43,921 bases of DNA, from assembly GCF_000156355.1 (NCBI RefSeq), contig NZ_GG657884.1, positions 1 to 43,921 of the forward strand. Reading direction: 5' to 3'. The stretch is from Methylophaga thiooxydans DMS010. Its GTDB lineage: Bacteria > Pseudomonadota > Gammaproteobacteria > Nitrosococcales > Methylophagaceae. The notes under the pieces are model-generated. The model saw nothing but the letters and a program-made list of their open reading frames with translations, was not told the origin of the DNA and did not search any database. The position numbers were made by a program, and so were the translations under genes. Below are positions 23,203-32,391 of the stretch, in pieces; position 1 is the first letter of the stretch; each line of letters starts with the position of its first letter.

Positions 23203-24273
23203 CTACGCGCCGCCGGTGGAACCGACAGACAGTTGCCAGAAGCCATACACGCCAGTCGCTCGCGCTTCGGCACCAAACTTGTATTCACGCTTATTGAATA
23301 CATCATCGTTTTCCATATCCGTCTGGCTGACGAAGACAGGCTTCTTACGCATCTGGATAATGAAAGGCTTCACAGCGTTGCGGGTGTGGTGGAGGAACCA
23401 GACAGTATCAGACGTTAACCCCGGATTGACTTCAATTTTGGCTGTGCCTTTGTAGGGGTTCGGGCTGTCATCGTCGAGCTTGTCGGCTTCGACCAATTTA
23501 CGTGCGACAGCTTCCAAAGCCGGTGGCACTTCGAGCAAGTCGGGTACCAGACGCAATGGCATGCCTTCGTCATCGGTGAACTTCATCATTGCAGTACGTG
23601 CCGCACCGTAAGACGCCGCTGCAGCCGCTGATGTTGCCGCGCTCAATGCCACTGTCAGTTTGTTCGATACCGAATCTTCATTCACTTCATGATCGGTGTC
23701 ATAGAAGTACTGACCATCAAGACCTTCATTAATAAAGGCGTTGTTTTTCAGATCGTCCAAGATGATGTCGTGCAGTTCACCCGCTGAGTCACCCGCCATA
23801 TTGGCTTGGGTGTTGTAGATACCCAAGGTGTCATCTTCGATATCGTTACGATCAACCGCGATGGTCGTTTCCCAATCTTCATTGGTGGCAGTGTATTTAC
23901 CGGCTTTCAAGGCTTTGACATGCTTTTCACCCACCCATTTACGCATTTTCGGGAAACGTTCTAACCAGGCGTAGTCTTCGGTCTTGGTGCTAGACATGAC
24001 CTCCATCGCAGTCAGTTGCCAGTTACTGGTTCGGGCTTTGAGTGCGTTATGGAAGACGGTTTTCAGGCCAATAAAAATATCTTGAATAGCCTGTTTGTTA
24101 ATGATGATGCCGCCAAACGCCAGCATTGGCATTGCATCACCCATCATGGCCGTATTCAATGAGGCAGGGCCGGTCATTAGGCTGGCTGGCAATGACCAGT
24201 CAGCCGCCATCGCGGAGGTCATCATTACGAGAGCGCCGACGATGGCCATCGGCAAGAGAATCAGTTTTTTCAT
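23203..24273 (-). CDS. Major capsid protein, Mu gpT-like, with signal-peptide-like N-terminus
   Basis: The 356-aa protein has the gpT core (about 54-350): INKQAIQDIFIGLKTVFHNA, TKTEDYAWLERFPKMRKWVG, TIAVDRNDIEDDTLGIYN and a C-terminal domain with TVWFLHHTRNAVKPFIIQ. Unusually, the first 23 residues (MKKLILLPMAIVGALVMMTS then AMA-AD) look exactly like a Sec signal peptide. AAGGA eight bases before this ATG supports it as the real start. In Mu gpT the protein starts close to the core. Either the segment is removed during maturation, or it is a chance hydrophobic extension. Confidence 0.87.
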   Translation of the reverse strand: MKKLILLPMAIVGALVMMTSAMAADWSLPASLMTGPASLNTAMMGDAMPMLAFGGIIINKQAIQDIFIGLKTVFHNALKARTSNWQLTAMEVMSSTKTEDYAWLERFPKMRKWVGEKHVKALKAGKYTATNEDWETTIAVDRNDIEDDTLGIYNTQANMAGDSAGELHDIILDDLKNNAFINEGLDGQYFYDTDHEVNEDSVSNKLTVALSAATSAAAAASYGAARTAMMKFTDDEGMPLRLVPDLLEVPPALEAVARKLVEADKLDDDSPNPYKGTAKIEVNPGLTSDTVWFLHHTRNAVKPFIIQMRKKPVFVSQTDMENDDVFNKREYKFGAEARATGVYGFWQLSVGSTGGA

Positions 24274-24310
24274 GGTGTCATCCTTATTAATTAGCTAAAC
24301 CAGTGAAGTC

Positions 24311-24712
24311 TTAGTCGAATTTGACCCAGACGCCGTCAACATCAACGTCGACAATCTTGCCTGCAGCACTACGGGAGCCGGTGTCGTCAGTGTTAGCCAC
24401 TGTCTGGTCATCGACGATGTAAGCGGTGGCTTCGATATCGGTGCGGTCAATCGAGCCATCGTTTGCAAACAAGAACGTGCCTTTGCGTACATCAATGGCT
24501 TTATCACCGGCAGAGCCAGCACCGTTATCAACGTGCTGGTCTGCACGGCCTACGGCTTTCAAACCGGTTGCCGTTGAACCAGCCTCAGCATTGCCAGATG
24601 AATCAAGCACAACAATAGAGCCAGCAAAGATGACACTTGATGCCGCCACTGGATGGTTGTGAACTTCACCTAACCGTTGCGGGGTATTACGGTCTTTGGT
24701 TAATGCGGCCAT
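24311..24712 (-). CDS. Capsid decoration/stabilising protein
   Basis: A 133-aa Ala/Gly/Asp-rich, all-beta-looking protein (VIFAGSIVVLDSSGNAEAG, GKIVDVDVDGVWVKFD) located between the protease/scaffold and the capsid gene, where Mu-like phages carry a small head protein of the DUF2190/decoration type. It starts on the stop codon of the protease gene (TAATG). Confidence 0.72.
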   Translation of the reverse strand: MAALTKDRNTPQRLGEVHNHPVAASSVIFAGSIVVLDSSGNAEAGSTATGLKAVGRADQHVDNGAGSAGDKAIDVRKGTFLFANDGSIDRTDIEATAYIVDDQTVANTDDTGSRSAAGKIVDVDVDGVWVKFD

Positions 24713-25806
24713 TACTTATCTCCTTTGAGTGATTTGGCGTATTCGGCTGGCTCGACACCCAATTGCGTACAAACCGCCAACTGCGCATCAGACAGAACGG
24801 GGTTGCCGTCGTCATCGACTTGCTGTGTGGTGGTTTGTTTACCTGTCAGGGCGGCAATGGGGGCGGCTGATTTAAGGTAGGACTTCAGCACATCAACCGG
24901 CTGGTCTTTAGCCCACAGCTCCATGGCGGGAGTGAGCTTGCCATCTGCTTTGGCTGCGGCAATCATGGCGTCCTTGTCATTGCCATCCAGGCGCGCTGTC
25001 AGAGCAGCAATTTCTTCGCCTTGCTCTTTAATAACAGCCATAGCGGTGTCGGGGGTAGCCGCAGTGGCAGCAGCAACAGCTTCATCAGCGCTATCGGCTT
25101 TTTTCTTTAGCTCACCGAGAGCATTGCTAACCGCTGTCAGCGCAGCAAGCCCTGAAGTGTCTTTCAGCTCCAATGTGGTTGCCATGTTGGTAACCTGCTT
25201 ATTCATAGCAGTCAGAGCTGCAGTCACCGCTGATTCATCGGCATCAGCTGCAAGGCCAAATAATTGGCGTAACAGCTTTAAAGTCTCCTCGTTCATAGAA
25301 GCGTCCTCTTGTTTTGGTTGCGGGAGAAGGGAAGCCGCTGCCAATACATCATCCATTCCATCAATGGCTGGGTTATTGGTTAACGCGACATGAAGTAAAT
25401 CCAAGACATGACCTGTTTTGGGGTCATAGGTGAAAACGGGTGAAATATATTTATATTCTTTGTTGGTGATGAAGCCGTTGGCTTTTGGTGTCCATTCAGG
25501 ACTAGACAACATGAGACCTTTATCAGGCACCCAACTCAACGCGGCAGGCTTACCCCAACCGGCAGCGGGTGCAGGCTGACCATTTTTAGCAGCCAACAAA
25601 GTTTGGTGTTCGTAATCGAAAACGATGTCGTTCTTGCGTGATTGAACGCGATTAATAAGTGCAGCTGCAGAAACATCATCAAGATACCAAGGGCCACTCC
25701 CTGCCATCGCACCGCGAGGGGCATCGAACTTGCCAGCAGGAAATAACTGGACGGCACCATCAGTGCCGACCAGTAGTGAGCAGATTGCAAGCGCTACGTT
25801 ATGCAT
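24712..25806 (-). CDS. Head maturation protease/scaffold, Mu gpI-like
   Basis: The 364-aa protein has the Mu-type protease in its first half (AICSLLVGTDGAVQLFPAG, SRKNDIVFDYEHQTLLAAKN, GFITNKEYKYISPVF) and a long helical Ala-rich second half that would act as scaffold (about 190-330). In Mu a shorter scaffold (gpZ) is made from an internal start inside I; an internal Met preceded by a GGA-rich region near residue 170 (EDASMNEETLKLLRQLFG) could do the same here. AAGG stands before the first ATG. Confidence 0.85.
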   Translation of the reverse strand: MHNVALAICSLLVGTDGAVQLFPAGKFDAPRGAMAGSGPWYLDDVSAAALINRVQSRKNDIVFDYEHQTLLAAKNGQPAPAAGWGKPAALSWVPDKGLMLSSPEWTPKANGFITNKEYKYISPVFTYDPKTGHVLDLLHVALTNNPAIDGMDDVLAAASLLPQPKQEDASMNEETLKLLRQLFGLAADADESAVTAALTAMNKQVTNMATTLELKDTSGLAALTAVSNALGELKKKADSADEAVAAATAATPDTAMAVIKEQGEEIAALTARLDGNDKDAMIAAAKADGKLTPAMELWAKDQPVDVLKSYLKSAAPIAALTGKQTTTQQVDDDGNPVLSDAQLAVCTQLGVEPAEYAKSLKGDK

Positions 25807-25889
25807 AGCGACCTTGAGGGAATGATGTCATGGCGAGTCTCCTGTTCGTCGTTTATTTCAAGAACAGGTGCCACTCTACGAATGCGGGG

Positions 25890-25920
25890 CAAAAAAAATG
25901 CCCTGAAACAGTTCAGGGCA
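25890..25920 (-). terminator. Rho-independent terminator after the moron cassette
   Basis: Stem TGCCCTGAA / TTCAGGGCA with loop ACAG, followed on the minus strand by eight T. It ends transcription from the two membrane-protein genes before the protease gene, which implies that gene I has its own late promoter, as P_I does in Mu. The stem is almost the same as the terminator at 35098-35128. Confidence 0.85.
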
Positions 25921-25979
25921 TTAAATATTTGTTGTTATTGAAGATACCGTCTACGCATAAAAACGGCAACAATCAGAAG

Positions 25980-26558
25980 TTAAGATGCAACCGCTTGACC
26001 TATGCAATTAGCTTCAGCATCCAGCATTGTCCATTTACTACGTACACTTTTTGACGTGACAGCATTATCAATCTTGCGATTTTTTAGAATTAGGAGCAAT
26101 GCCGTCATATATAGTACCGCCCTTAAAAAGAGTGAACCTCTGACAATGTGATAAAAGACAGTAAGGTGCATTTCTTTTTGGGCTTTTAATATCAGTTTCT
26201 TTTGATGCTCTGACTCTGTTTTTAAGAAAGCATCCTCCCAACGCTCTTGATAACGTTTTAACTGAGGACTATTTTTAATATCATTCCGGCCCAAAAATAA
26301 CGTCAGGATAAAATGCATCGCACTTAACTGATGGGTGTATCTAATCACCCCATTCAAAGTCGTGCGTGTAATGCAATACAATTCATTATCAAAATCAATT
26401 TCTCCCGCTTCAGCGGCATTGAATAATTGATCACGTATATCAAAAAGGCGCTGACGAGTAGAGTCGTTCAAATAGCTTCTATACTCAACAAACCAGGCGT
26501 ACCAAATCCCAATAAATAACGCGATCAGTAATATTGAATCATTCAATTGTGAATCCAT
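25980..26558 (-). CDS. Membrane protein, second gene of the moron cassette
   Basis: A 192-aa protein with hydrophobic stretches near the N-terminus (SILLIALFIGIWYAWFV), in the middle (LSAMHFILTLFLG) and near the C-terminus (SLFLRAVLYMTALLLIL), separated by charged helical regions. No family is recognised. It is A+T-rich, unlike the head genes on either side. TGATG links it to the gene before. The in-frame GTG one codon earlier could also start it. Placement in a terminator-bounded block suggests lysogenic expression, for example superinfection exclusion, but this is inference. Confidence 0.68.
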   Translation of the reverse strand: MDSQLNDSILLIALFIGIWYAWFVEYRSYLNDSTRQRLFDIRDQLFNAAEAGEIDFDNELYCITRTTLNGVIRYTHQLSAMHFILTLFLGRNDIKNSPQLKRYQERWEDAFLKTESEHQKKLILKAQKEMHLTVFYHIVRGSLFLRAVLYMTALLLILKNRKIDNAVTSKSVRSKWTMLDAEANCIGQAVAS

Positions 26559-27010
26559 CACACATCCTCCGGTCTTGTTTCGCCTCTTGGCGTTAAGTCA
26601 CTAGATGTTCTCTTACTGTCCACTTCTTTTTCATACATCTCTTTATATGGTTGATAGCGTTCAACCACATTTTTTCTATGTCTTGACTGACCTCTACCAT
26701 ATAAAATCCCGAACACACCAAAGAGACCACCGAGCAAGCCAACTAGATAACTACTCTCTTCAGCTGACTTTTCATCCTTGTTAATTTCAGCGTGGATTTT
26801 CGCGTTAATGCCAATATCAGCTTTTGTTGTTTTACCAGCCCATGAAATTGCAACTGGCGATAAAAGATATAGCCCTAAAACCAATGCTGACCCAGCAATA
26901 AACCACCTTATAGTTTTTGACCACTCAGCAGCTCGCATTGTTGCGATACTTCCCCGAAGCGATGCATTTTCAACGAGTAAGTCTGTTCTTGATTGATATT
27001 TGTCTGCCAT
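26558..27010 (-). CDS. Membrane protein, first gene of the moron cassette
   Basis: A 150-aa protein with a short N-terminal coiled-coil-like segment (about 5-28), TM helix 1 (about 33-56, IRWFIAGSALVLGLYLLSPV), a charged periplasmic loop, TM helix 2 (about 88-105, LVGLLGGLFGVFGILYG) and a basic cytoplasmic tail. I see no known family. The chosen ATG (MADKYQSR) lies just seven bases past the T run of a terminator and has no Shine-Dalgarno; an internal ATG near residue 25 has GGGGAAG upstream and could be the true start. Confidence 0.62.
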   Translation of the reverse strand: MADKYQSRTDLLVENASLRGSIATMRAAEWSKTIRWFIAGSALVLGLYLLSPVAISWAGKTTKADIGINAKIHAEINKDEKSAEESSYLVGLLGGLFGVFGILYGRGQSRHRKNVVERYQPYKEMYEKEVDSKRTSSDLTPRGETRPEDV

Positions 27011-27017
27011 CAGGCAC

Positions 27018-27057
27018 AAAAAAACCCGACACCAATCAAACCATCAGCATCAGGGTT
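27018..27057 (-). terminator. Terminator at the end of the head operon segment (after gpG)
   Basis: On the minus strand AACCC, a bulged T, GATGCT, an unpaired loop and a complementary arm (with G-U pairs) end in GGGTT, followed by seven T. The stem is about 11 bp with one bulge. It lies 184 bases past the gpG stop. The intervening 27058-27240 has no gene; it is A+T-rich and may hold a promoter for the moron genes, but no clear -35/-10 pair can be named. Confidence 0.65.
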
Positions 27058-27240
27058 ACTCCCTATTAGTAGTTATCCATAATAAGGCATATTGTCACAG
27101 TTTTACATATCCAAGCAATAGCAACACTATTAAAGACCGCTTAACCCCGTTTAAATTCCCGCACAATCGTTTAATACTTTTATATTCCAATACTGACCGC
27201 ACATCAACAGTTAAAACAGCTTAGAACGGCACACAGAGAT

Positions 27241-27690
27241 TCAACGTAGTGCATCTTGAAAGTGTTCGTAAAGGGTATCAATTATCATTTGTTCATCGTC
27301 TTCTGACACACCCAAGTAGGGCCTGGCGGGAATACCTCGGTCTTCATCACCGAACTGATGGGTCGCGCCCTGGATAAGGTTGGTACCCATTTCCATACTC
27401 TGGCTGCTGGTGTTATAGGCTAGCGTGTCACGCATGAATCCTTCTAGCACCAGCACCTTGTCGGCGTTTTTCTTTTTACGTGCCTGATATTTCGGATCGA
27501 GTGGCTCCCATGGGTTACTTTCAGGATCGACTTGCTGATCCCATCGATCATGGGTGCTGTTAAGTAAACCTTCACCGATATCGATAAAGGCGGGTTCCAA
27601 GTCTTCACCGGCATCGACCAGGGCGCGTAGCCGGGCGGCGATGGCTTTATCCGGGAAGCTATAGTCGATACTGATTGATGCGCCTGCCAT
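27241..27690 (-). CDS. Virion morphogenesis protein, Mu gpG-like
   Basis: A 149-aa protein with ASISIDYSFPDKAIAARLRA and the conserved FIDIGEGLLNSTHDRWDQQV, followed by LEGFMRDTLAYN and GIPARPYLGVSEDD, diagnostic of the phage virion morphogenesis (gpG/tail completion) family. It works at head-tail joining. AGGTG stands before the ATG. Confidence 0.88.
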   Translation of the reverse strand: MAGASISIDYSFPDKAIAARLRALVDAGEDLEPAFIDIGEGLLNSTHDRWDQQVDPESNPWEPLDPKYQARKKKNADKVLVLEGFMRDTLAYNTSSQSMEMGTNLIQGATHQFGDEDRGIPARPYLGVSEDDEQMIIDTLYEHFQDALR

Positions 27691-27786
27691 TATTCACCTA
27701 TACTATGTTTATCGGTTGCGATGCTGGCGCGTACGCCCATAGCATCAAAAACCCGCCAACCTGGTGCGTCAGGAAAAGTGGCCCCA
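27691..27786 (-). other. Gap between gpF and gpG with a short unsupported ORF
   Basis: The 96 bases hold an open frame of 30 codons (27698-27790) whose ATG overlaps the gpF stop, plus a GATGCT/AGCATC inverted repeat. The encoded peptide is hydrophobic in the middle. I do not count it as a gene because it is very short and lacks any recognisable feature. Confidence 0.3.
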
Positions 27787-29004
27787 TCATTCTTCATCCC
27801 CATACACCAGATACCCCTTACGCTGACTGTTCAGGTAATTACGGCGTGATGTCGGGATAAACGTCCAGCTTTCCAGTAACCCCTTTCTCACATTGGCCAC
27901 CGCGACCAGGTACCGGCCTTTACCGATATCGTAGGCTTTGACAATGCGAGAGCGCAGCACCACTTTGCCAGTGCCGTTGTGTTGCTGGAACGATAACCAG
28001 ACTTCATAAGGATTGGTCAGCAAGTCGTCCAGTAACGGCAGGAACTCAGCACGGGCGGGATCAATATGTTCTGATAATGCCTTGCTGTTGAGCAGAAACG
28101 GTAAGCCTCCGGGGGTGTAGAGTTTCTCTTCACCCACTTGTTTTTGCAGCTGCTCATATACTTCTGCTTTTTTATTTAAGCGTGATCCCAACTTCACCGG
28201 CGACTTGGTGAAAGGTATCTGTTGTTCTCTGCCAGCTTCAGCCCAGCCTTGTGGTGTGAGCGTTGTCCACTGAGTGCGTGTTTTTGTGTATTGCGCCATC
28301 ACATCATCAGCCAGCTGCTCACCAAAAGCGGCTCTGCCTGGATTATAGGCGAAGCCCGGATCAACACCTTTGGGTACGCTTACGGTACGAGGCGACGGGC
28401 CTCGGACACCGACCACTTTATCTTCCAGTTCTACTGCAGGAGCGTTATCCGGGCCAGTTTTACCGAGCTTATCCATATCGCGTTTGCTGAGTGTTCTGAC
28501 CCGACACTTGCAACCCCAGCCGTTCTGGGGGTAATGGGTCTGCCAGAATGGGTCGTCGGCATCAAGGATTAATCCGTCCCAGGCTACATGCTCTGGCCGT
28601 GGATGCTCGACAGCATCATTGTGTATGTACTGCCAGAATGGTCGAGTGTGTTTGACTTGCTGCATCTGGGCATATCGACCAGCGTTATGGCTTTGATACA
28701 GATTGGTCTCGTAGATAACCCGGCTGCGCCAGTTGCGACCACCGTTATAGCCCCAGCCGTGCTTGCTGACTATCTGATCAAAGTCTTTGCGAAAGTCCTT
28801 CAGGCTCATGCCTTCAGTAATCACTTTGTCCATTGATGAACGAAAATCGTTAAGCAGGTCTTCTTTCATCGCCCCGGCAATGACAAAGGCACGGGCATGC
28901 TGGCCCTCATAGATATCTGTCCAGGATGCCGTCGGCAGGTTCAGCTTGTCACGAAACGCATCAACCGCTTTATTGAAAGGCATGGAGCCGTAATTGATGT
29001 TCAT
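27787..29004 (-). CDS. Minor head protein, Mu gpF-like (head morphogenesis)
   Basis: The 405-aa protein holds the SPP1 gp7/Mu gpF domain: AFVIAGAMKEDLLNDFRSSM, then RVIYETNLYQSHNAGRYAQM, HPRPEHVAWDGLILDADDPF and the Cys-rich NGWGCKCRVRTLSKRD. The C-terminal part is an extra domain (about 300-400) found in some Mu relatives, with DIGKGRYLVAVANVRKG. It works with the portal in early head assembly. It starts one base after the Gp49-family gene. Confidence 0.9.
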   Translation of the reverse strand: MNINYGSMPFNKAVDAFRDKLNLPTASWTDIYEGQHARAFVIAGAMKEDLLNDFRSSMDKVITEGMSLKDFRKDFDQIVSKHGWGYNGGRNWRSRVIYETNLYQSHNAGRYAQMQQVKHTRPFWQYIHNDAVEHPRPEHVAWDGLILDADDPFWQTHYPQNGWGCKCRVRTLSKRDMDKLGKTGPDNAPAVELEDKVVGVRGPSPRTVSVPKGVDPGFAYNPGRAAFGEQLADDVMAQYTKTRTQWTTLTPQGWAEAGREQQIPFTKSPVKLGSRLNKKAEVYEQLQKQVGEEKLYTPGGLPFLLNSKALSEHIDPARAEFLPLLDDLLTNPYEVWLSFQQHNGTGKVVLRSRIVKAYDIGKGRYLVAVANVRKGLLESWTFIPTSRRNYLNSQRKGYLVYGDEE

Positions 29005-29301
29005 TTAGCCAGCTTCATGCAATTTTTGCTTCAGCAGATAACCTTCCAGTTGCCAGATTTTATTTTTGGCATTCTCATAGGCTATCTTCTCACCTATTTC
29101 AGCGTCGAAGTTTTCTGGACTAGCGCAAGCTGATTCACCTGTTACAGTAAAGCCATTTTGTAAAGTTAAGCAGCAGACAGTTAATTGGCTTCCTTCAAAT
29201 ACGTGATACTGCTCTGACTTGATTACAGCCTGAAGCATATCTGGAGTTAACCTTGGAGCGTTAAGTTCTTTCTTTTGAATTTCATTTTCTATTTCAGTCA
29301 T
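29005..29301 (-). CDS. Gp49-family phage protein
   Basis: A 98-aa protein starting MTEIENEIQKKELNAPRLTP, with the highly conserved NGFTVTGESACASPENFDAE and IWQLEGYLLKQKLHEA. This is the N4 gp49/Sf6 gene 66 family, widespread in temperate phages; function unknown. GAGGTG stands before this ATG; an in-frame start five codons earlier would overlap the portal gene further. It is inserted between portal and gpF, which is not the Mu arrangement. Confidence 0.85.
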   Translation of the reverse strand: MTEIENEIQKKELNAPRLTPDMLQAVIKSEQYHVFEGSQLTVCCLTLQNGFTVTGESACASPENFDAEIGEKIAYENAKNKIWQLEGYLLKQKLHEAG

Positions 29302-30859
29302 TTTCAGACACCTCATAACGCCCAGCCAGCTCAGCGGTGGCCAGCGCCATTTGAATCACGTCAGCAAGTTCTTCCGGGTCAAGAAAACCGAATGCTTCGA
29401 CCAGGCGATCCTGAAAGTCTTCTAGCGTGCCACCGTTATCATCCACTTCCTCTAATAAGGATTTAATACGGTTATAAAGGTCGTCTAACGGTGACTGTGC
29501 TTGTGTTGCCAGTTGATTCACAACACCATCTAACTCTGTTTCATTATCACCGGCTTTGGCTGCAGCGGTAGCGGCGGCATTCGGGCGTGCAGCATCATTT
29601 TGTTCAGGGGTGTTAGTTGGAACCGGTTCATAGCCTTCACCATAGATCTCCGTCAGTTTTTCTTGGTTAAGCCGGTAGCCCATATCGAACAAAAGCTTAT
29701 CGCGTTCGGCGCGTTCGTTAAGTTCTTCACCTTCCTCAGAGATGAACTTGATACGTGGGCCACGGCGTGGATCGGCACCGGGAATATTGAGTGCAACCAT
29801 TGGCCAAAGTAGGTCACGGTTTAAGGTGCCAGCAATTTGCCGCACGTCACTGACCAGCAGATCATGACGCACTTCATTATGGATATCACCCAGGTTAGAA
29901 CCCAGACCGGTATTTTGTGCCGTACTGGTTAAGGTGCCACCGAGAATCGCTTTAGACTGAACCGACTCGCACCAGTTGATCATAAACTGGTATGGGTCGC
30001 TGGCTCCCTTGGCGGCCTCTTTAAAATCGACATCCATACCATCGGGCATGATGCCTGCAGCACTGTGGCCGATACCAATGACGGCGCGAAGCAAGGTATT
30101 TTTTTCTTCATCACTGGCACCGCTGGGGTAAGTGCCGAGTCGCATTGGTATGCCATAGACTTCCAGAAACTCGGCCAGATCCCGAATGCTGTAGTTTTTA
30201 AACAGGTATGGCCATGCGAGGATACGATGCAAACCGCCACGGGCAATGCTGCCAGACTTGGCTTTATGAACATGCGTTACCCAGCCAAACGGCCACAATT
30301 CATCACCTCTGCCACCACTGTTACGCAGCAGAATCTTTTTGCGATCATTTTCATCGATGGTAAATAGGCGTGCTGATTGATGCTCTAGCGTTGGTAACAG
30401 CGTTTTACCCAGCTTATGCCAACCGAGTTCCAGCATCGAATAGCCTTTGCCAATCGCATCACCGATATCGAAAAGGTGATCTTCGAAGTCTTCCATGTCA
30501 AGCAGCCACTCTTTGACCTCTTCGGCAAGCGCTTCTTCTTTTTTATCGGCATTACGCGGTGCGACCACATCCCAATCGACACCCATCAACGCCCGTTTTC
30601 GCTTACTCATTTCCGCAAAGACATGGGCATCTTTTTCTTCCATATCTTCAAACAGGTCGGCCTGTTCGACCAGATTGCCTTGTTCAGCTGCTTGCAGAAT
30701 GCTGGCTAACTTGCGTGGTGTTAAACCACCTGAAGGATGGTTCTCAAACTCTTTACTGATAAAGCCGAGCTTGGATGTTTGCTCTTCACTCAGTGCTTCT
30801 CGCACCTGTACTGGCTTACCAGCGGCATCTACGATTTGACTTGTTCTTACTTGTTCCAT
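29294..30859 (-). CDS. Portal protein, DUF935 family (Mu gp29-like)
   Basis: The start MEQVRTSQIVD is chosen because it follows the terminase stop by two bases with GGCGGTGG nearby; the open frame extends into the terminase gene. The 521-aa product has DUF935 features: SGGLTPRKLASILQAAEQGN, MSKRKRALMGVDWDVVAP, RDLAEFLEVYGIPMRLGTYP and an acidic helical C-terminus. It forms the dodecameric portal at the head vertex. Confidence 0.9.
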   Translation of the reverse strand: MEQVRTSQIVDAAGKPVQVREALSEEQTSKLGFISKEFENHPSGGLTPRKLASILQAAEQGNLVEQADLFEDMEEKDAHVFAEMSKRKRALMGVDWDVVAPRNADKKEEALAEEVKEWLLDMEDFEDHLFDIGDAIGKGYSMLELGWHKLGKTLLPTLEHQSARLFTIDENDRKKILLRNSGGRGDELWPFGWVTHVHKAKSGSIARGGLHRILAWPYLFKNYSIRDLAEFLEVYGIPMRLGTYPSGASDEEKNTLLRAVIGIGHSAAGIMPDGMDVDFKEAAKGASDPYQFMINWCESVQSKAILGGTLTSTAQNTGLGSNLGDIHNEVRHDLLVSDVRQIAGTLNRDLLWPMVALNIPGADPRRGPRIKFISEEGEELNERAERDKLLFDMGYRLNQEKLTEIYGEGYEPVPTNTPEQNDAARPNAAATAAAKAGDNETELDGVVNQLATQAQSPLDDLYNRIKSLLEEVDDNGGTLEDFQDRLVEAFGFLDPEELADVIQMALATAELAGRYEVSEND

Positions 30860-30861
30860 TG

Positions 30862-32388
30862 TTACCATCCACCGCCTTTTTGCATCAGGCTGCTGTAGTC
30901 GTTGTCGGGGTTGTCGCGTTCGGTTTTGCTGGGGGCTGCTGTCCACTCAATCGGTGAAGCCAAATCAAAGCTGGCAGCATGCGCCATGACCAAACTAATC
31001 GCTGCGTCACCGTGTCGGCTTTTGGCAGCATCGGTTTTACCATCGGGCAATTTCGGTACACCTTTAATCACTTGCAGCGCACCGATATCGTCTGCGACAT
31101 CGGCATCACGCGGGATAAGAATGGTGTCGTCCTCAAACGCAGCTTTGAACTTGGGCATATTATCCAGGTACCAGCTTTGGCTAAGCATCACTTCTTCGAC
31201 CACATTGACGCCATAGCGGTACTTGGCTTGCTCTGCCAGATACTGACCATTACCACGGGCATCCAGCTTGGCCGCACTGAATCGAGGCAAACGATCACAG
31301 ATATAAAACAGCACCTGCTCTTGCTGCTTGAACGGCACGTTGTGCAGTTCAACCATAAATGGCACTACGCGCCTGAGCTGCTGACTGATGGTCATCGGTG
31401 TCAGCACGGTTAAGTCACCGGAGCGACCAAAATCTTCGCCTAAAACGTGGCGTAAATTGGGATTTAACTGGTCTAAAAGCGGCTTTAAATTAACCTCACA
31501 CCAGGCCAGCATTTCTGCCTGGCGAAGATGCTCTGGCCACAGGTTGAACTCGGCGGTACCGGAATAGCGCAGCACCGGCACATCATGCATGCGGGACTCA
31601 CGTAGGGCGCGGCTGATATAGGTGCCACCGCCTTGTTTGGGGACGCAGTCATATTCTTCTTCGGCATCTTCGGTACTGGCAGTATTTTTACGAAGCCCAG
31701 CTTTCCATTCGTCTTCGCCTTCTTGTGTCCATTGAATTTTCTGAATTTGGCAGATGCGTTTATAGAGACCCATTTCACACGCATCATCCAGTGTGATTCG
31801 ATGAACGCTGTAATCTTTTTTTCCAGATCGACTGTCTTCGATGAGTTCATTGAACAGGTTTTCTACGCCATTATGCGTAGAGATGATTCGAATTTTGCTG
31901 CCCCACATCGTCAGAGCTAACGCAGCTTTTAAAAGCTCATCAAGTGCATCATGGAATGCCGCCTCATCAATGCAGACATTACCCTGACGACCACGCATAT
32001 TGCTGGGTCGTGAGCTGAGTGCCTGAATCTTAAAGCCGCTGGCAAAGCGAATAGTGAAGGTGAGAATATCTTTGTCTTCATCTTCAAAGATTTCCTCTTC
32101 AATGGCTGAGGCAGCCTTATTGAATGACTTAGCCCACATCGAACAAGCATCAATAAACTCTACGGCCATCTCTTTATTAGAACCAACGTAGTAGCAGTTG
32201 GTACCGCCCGCAGCCTTTGACGATGAGGCGGCTAATACTTGATCGGCTGCTTCAGCCCAAGTTAAACCTGTACGTCGTGACTTTTCAGCAAGCTTAAGAA
32301 TACTGTCATCTGCCATCCAGTTCTTTTGATATGGCAGCAGGACATCATTCGGATCGTAATCTTTGTATATGGCTAAAGCAGCGCCCAT
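30862..32388 (-). CDS. Terminase large subunit, Mu gp28-like
   Basis: The 508-aa protein has an N-terminal ATPase (LLPYQKNWMADDSILKLAEK, SRRTGLTWAEAADQVL as the Walker A-like segment, VCIDEAAFHD as Walker B with catalytic Glu) and a C-terminal nuclease domain starting near GEDFGRSGDLTVL with later acidic residues (AAKLDARGNGQYLAE). It packages DNA by cutting into host flanks, headful style. Confidence 0.9.
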   Translation of the reverse strand: MGAALAIYKDYDPNDVLLPYQKNWMADDSILKLAEKSRRTGLTWAEAADQVLAASSSKAAGGTNCYYVGSNKEMAVEFIDACSMWAKSFNKAASAIEEEIFEDEDKDILTFTIRFASGFKIQALSSRPSNMRGRQGNVCIDEAAFHDALDELLKAALALTMWGSKIRIISTHNGVENLFNELIEDSRSGKKDYSVHRITLDDACEMGLYKRICQIQKIQWTQEGEDEWKAGLRKNTASTEDAEEEYDCVPKQGGGTYISRALRESRMHDVPVLRYSGTAEFNLWPEHLRQAEMLAWCEVNLKPLLDQLNPNLRHVLGEDFGRSGDLTVLTPMTISQQLRRVVPFMVELHNVPFKQQEQVLFYICDRLPRFSAAKLDARGNGQYLAEQAKYRYGVNVVEEVMLSQSWYLDNMPKFKAAFEDDTILIPRDADVADDIGALQVIKGVPKLPDGKTDAAKSRHGDAAISLVMAHAASFDLASPIEWTAAPSKTERDNPDNDYSSLMQKGGGW

Positions 32389-32391
32389 CGC

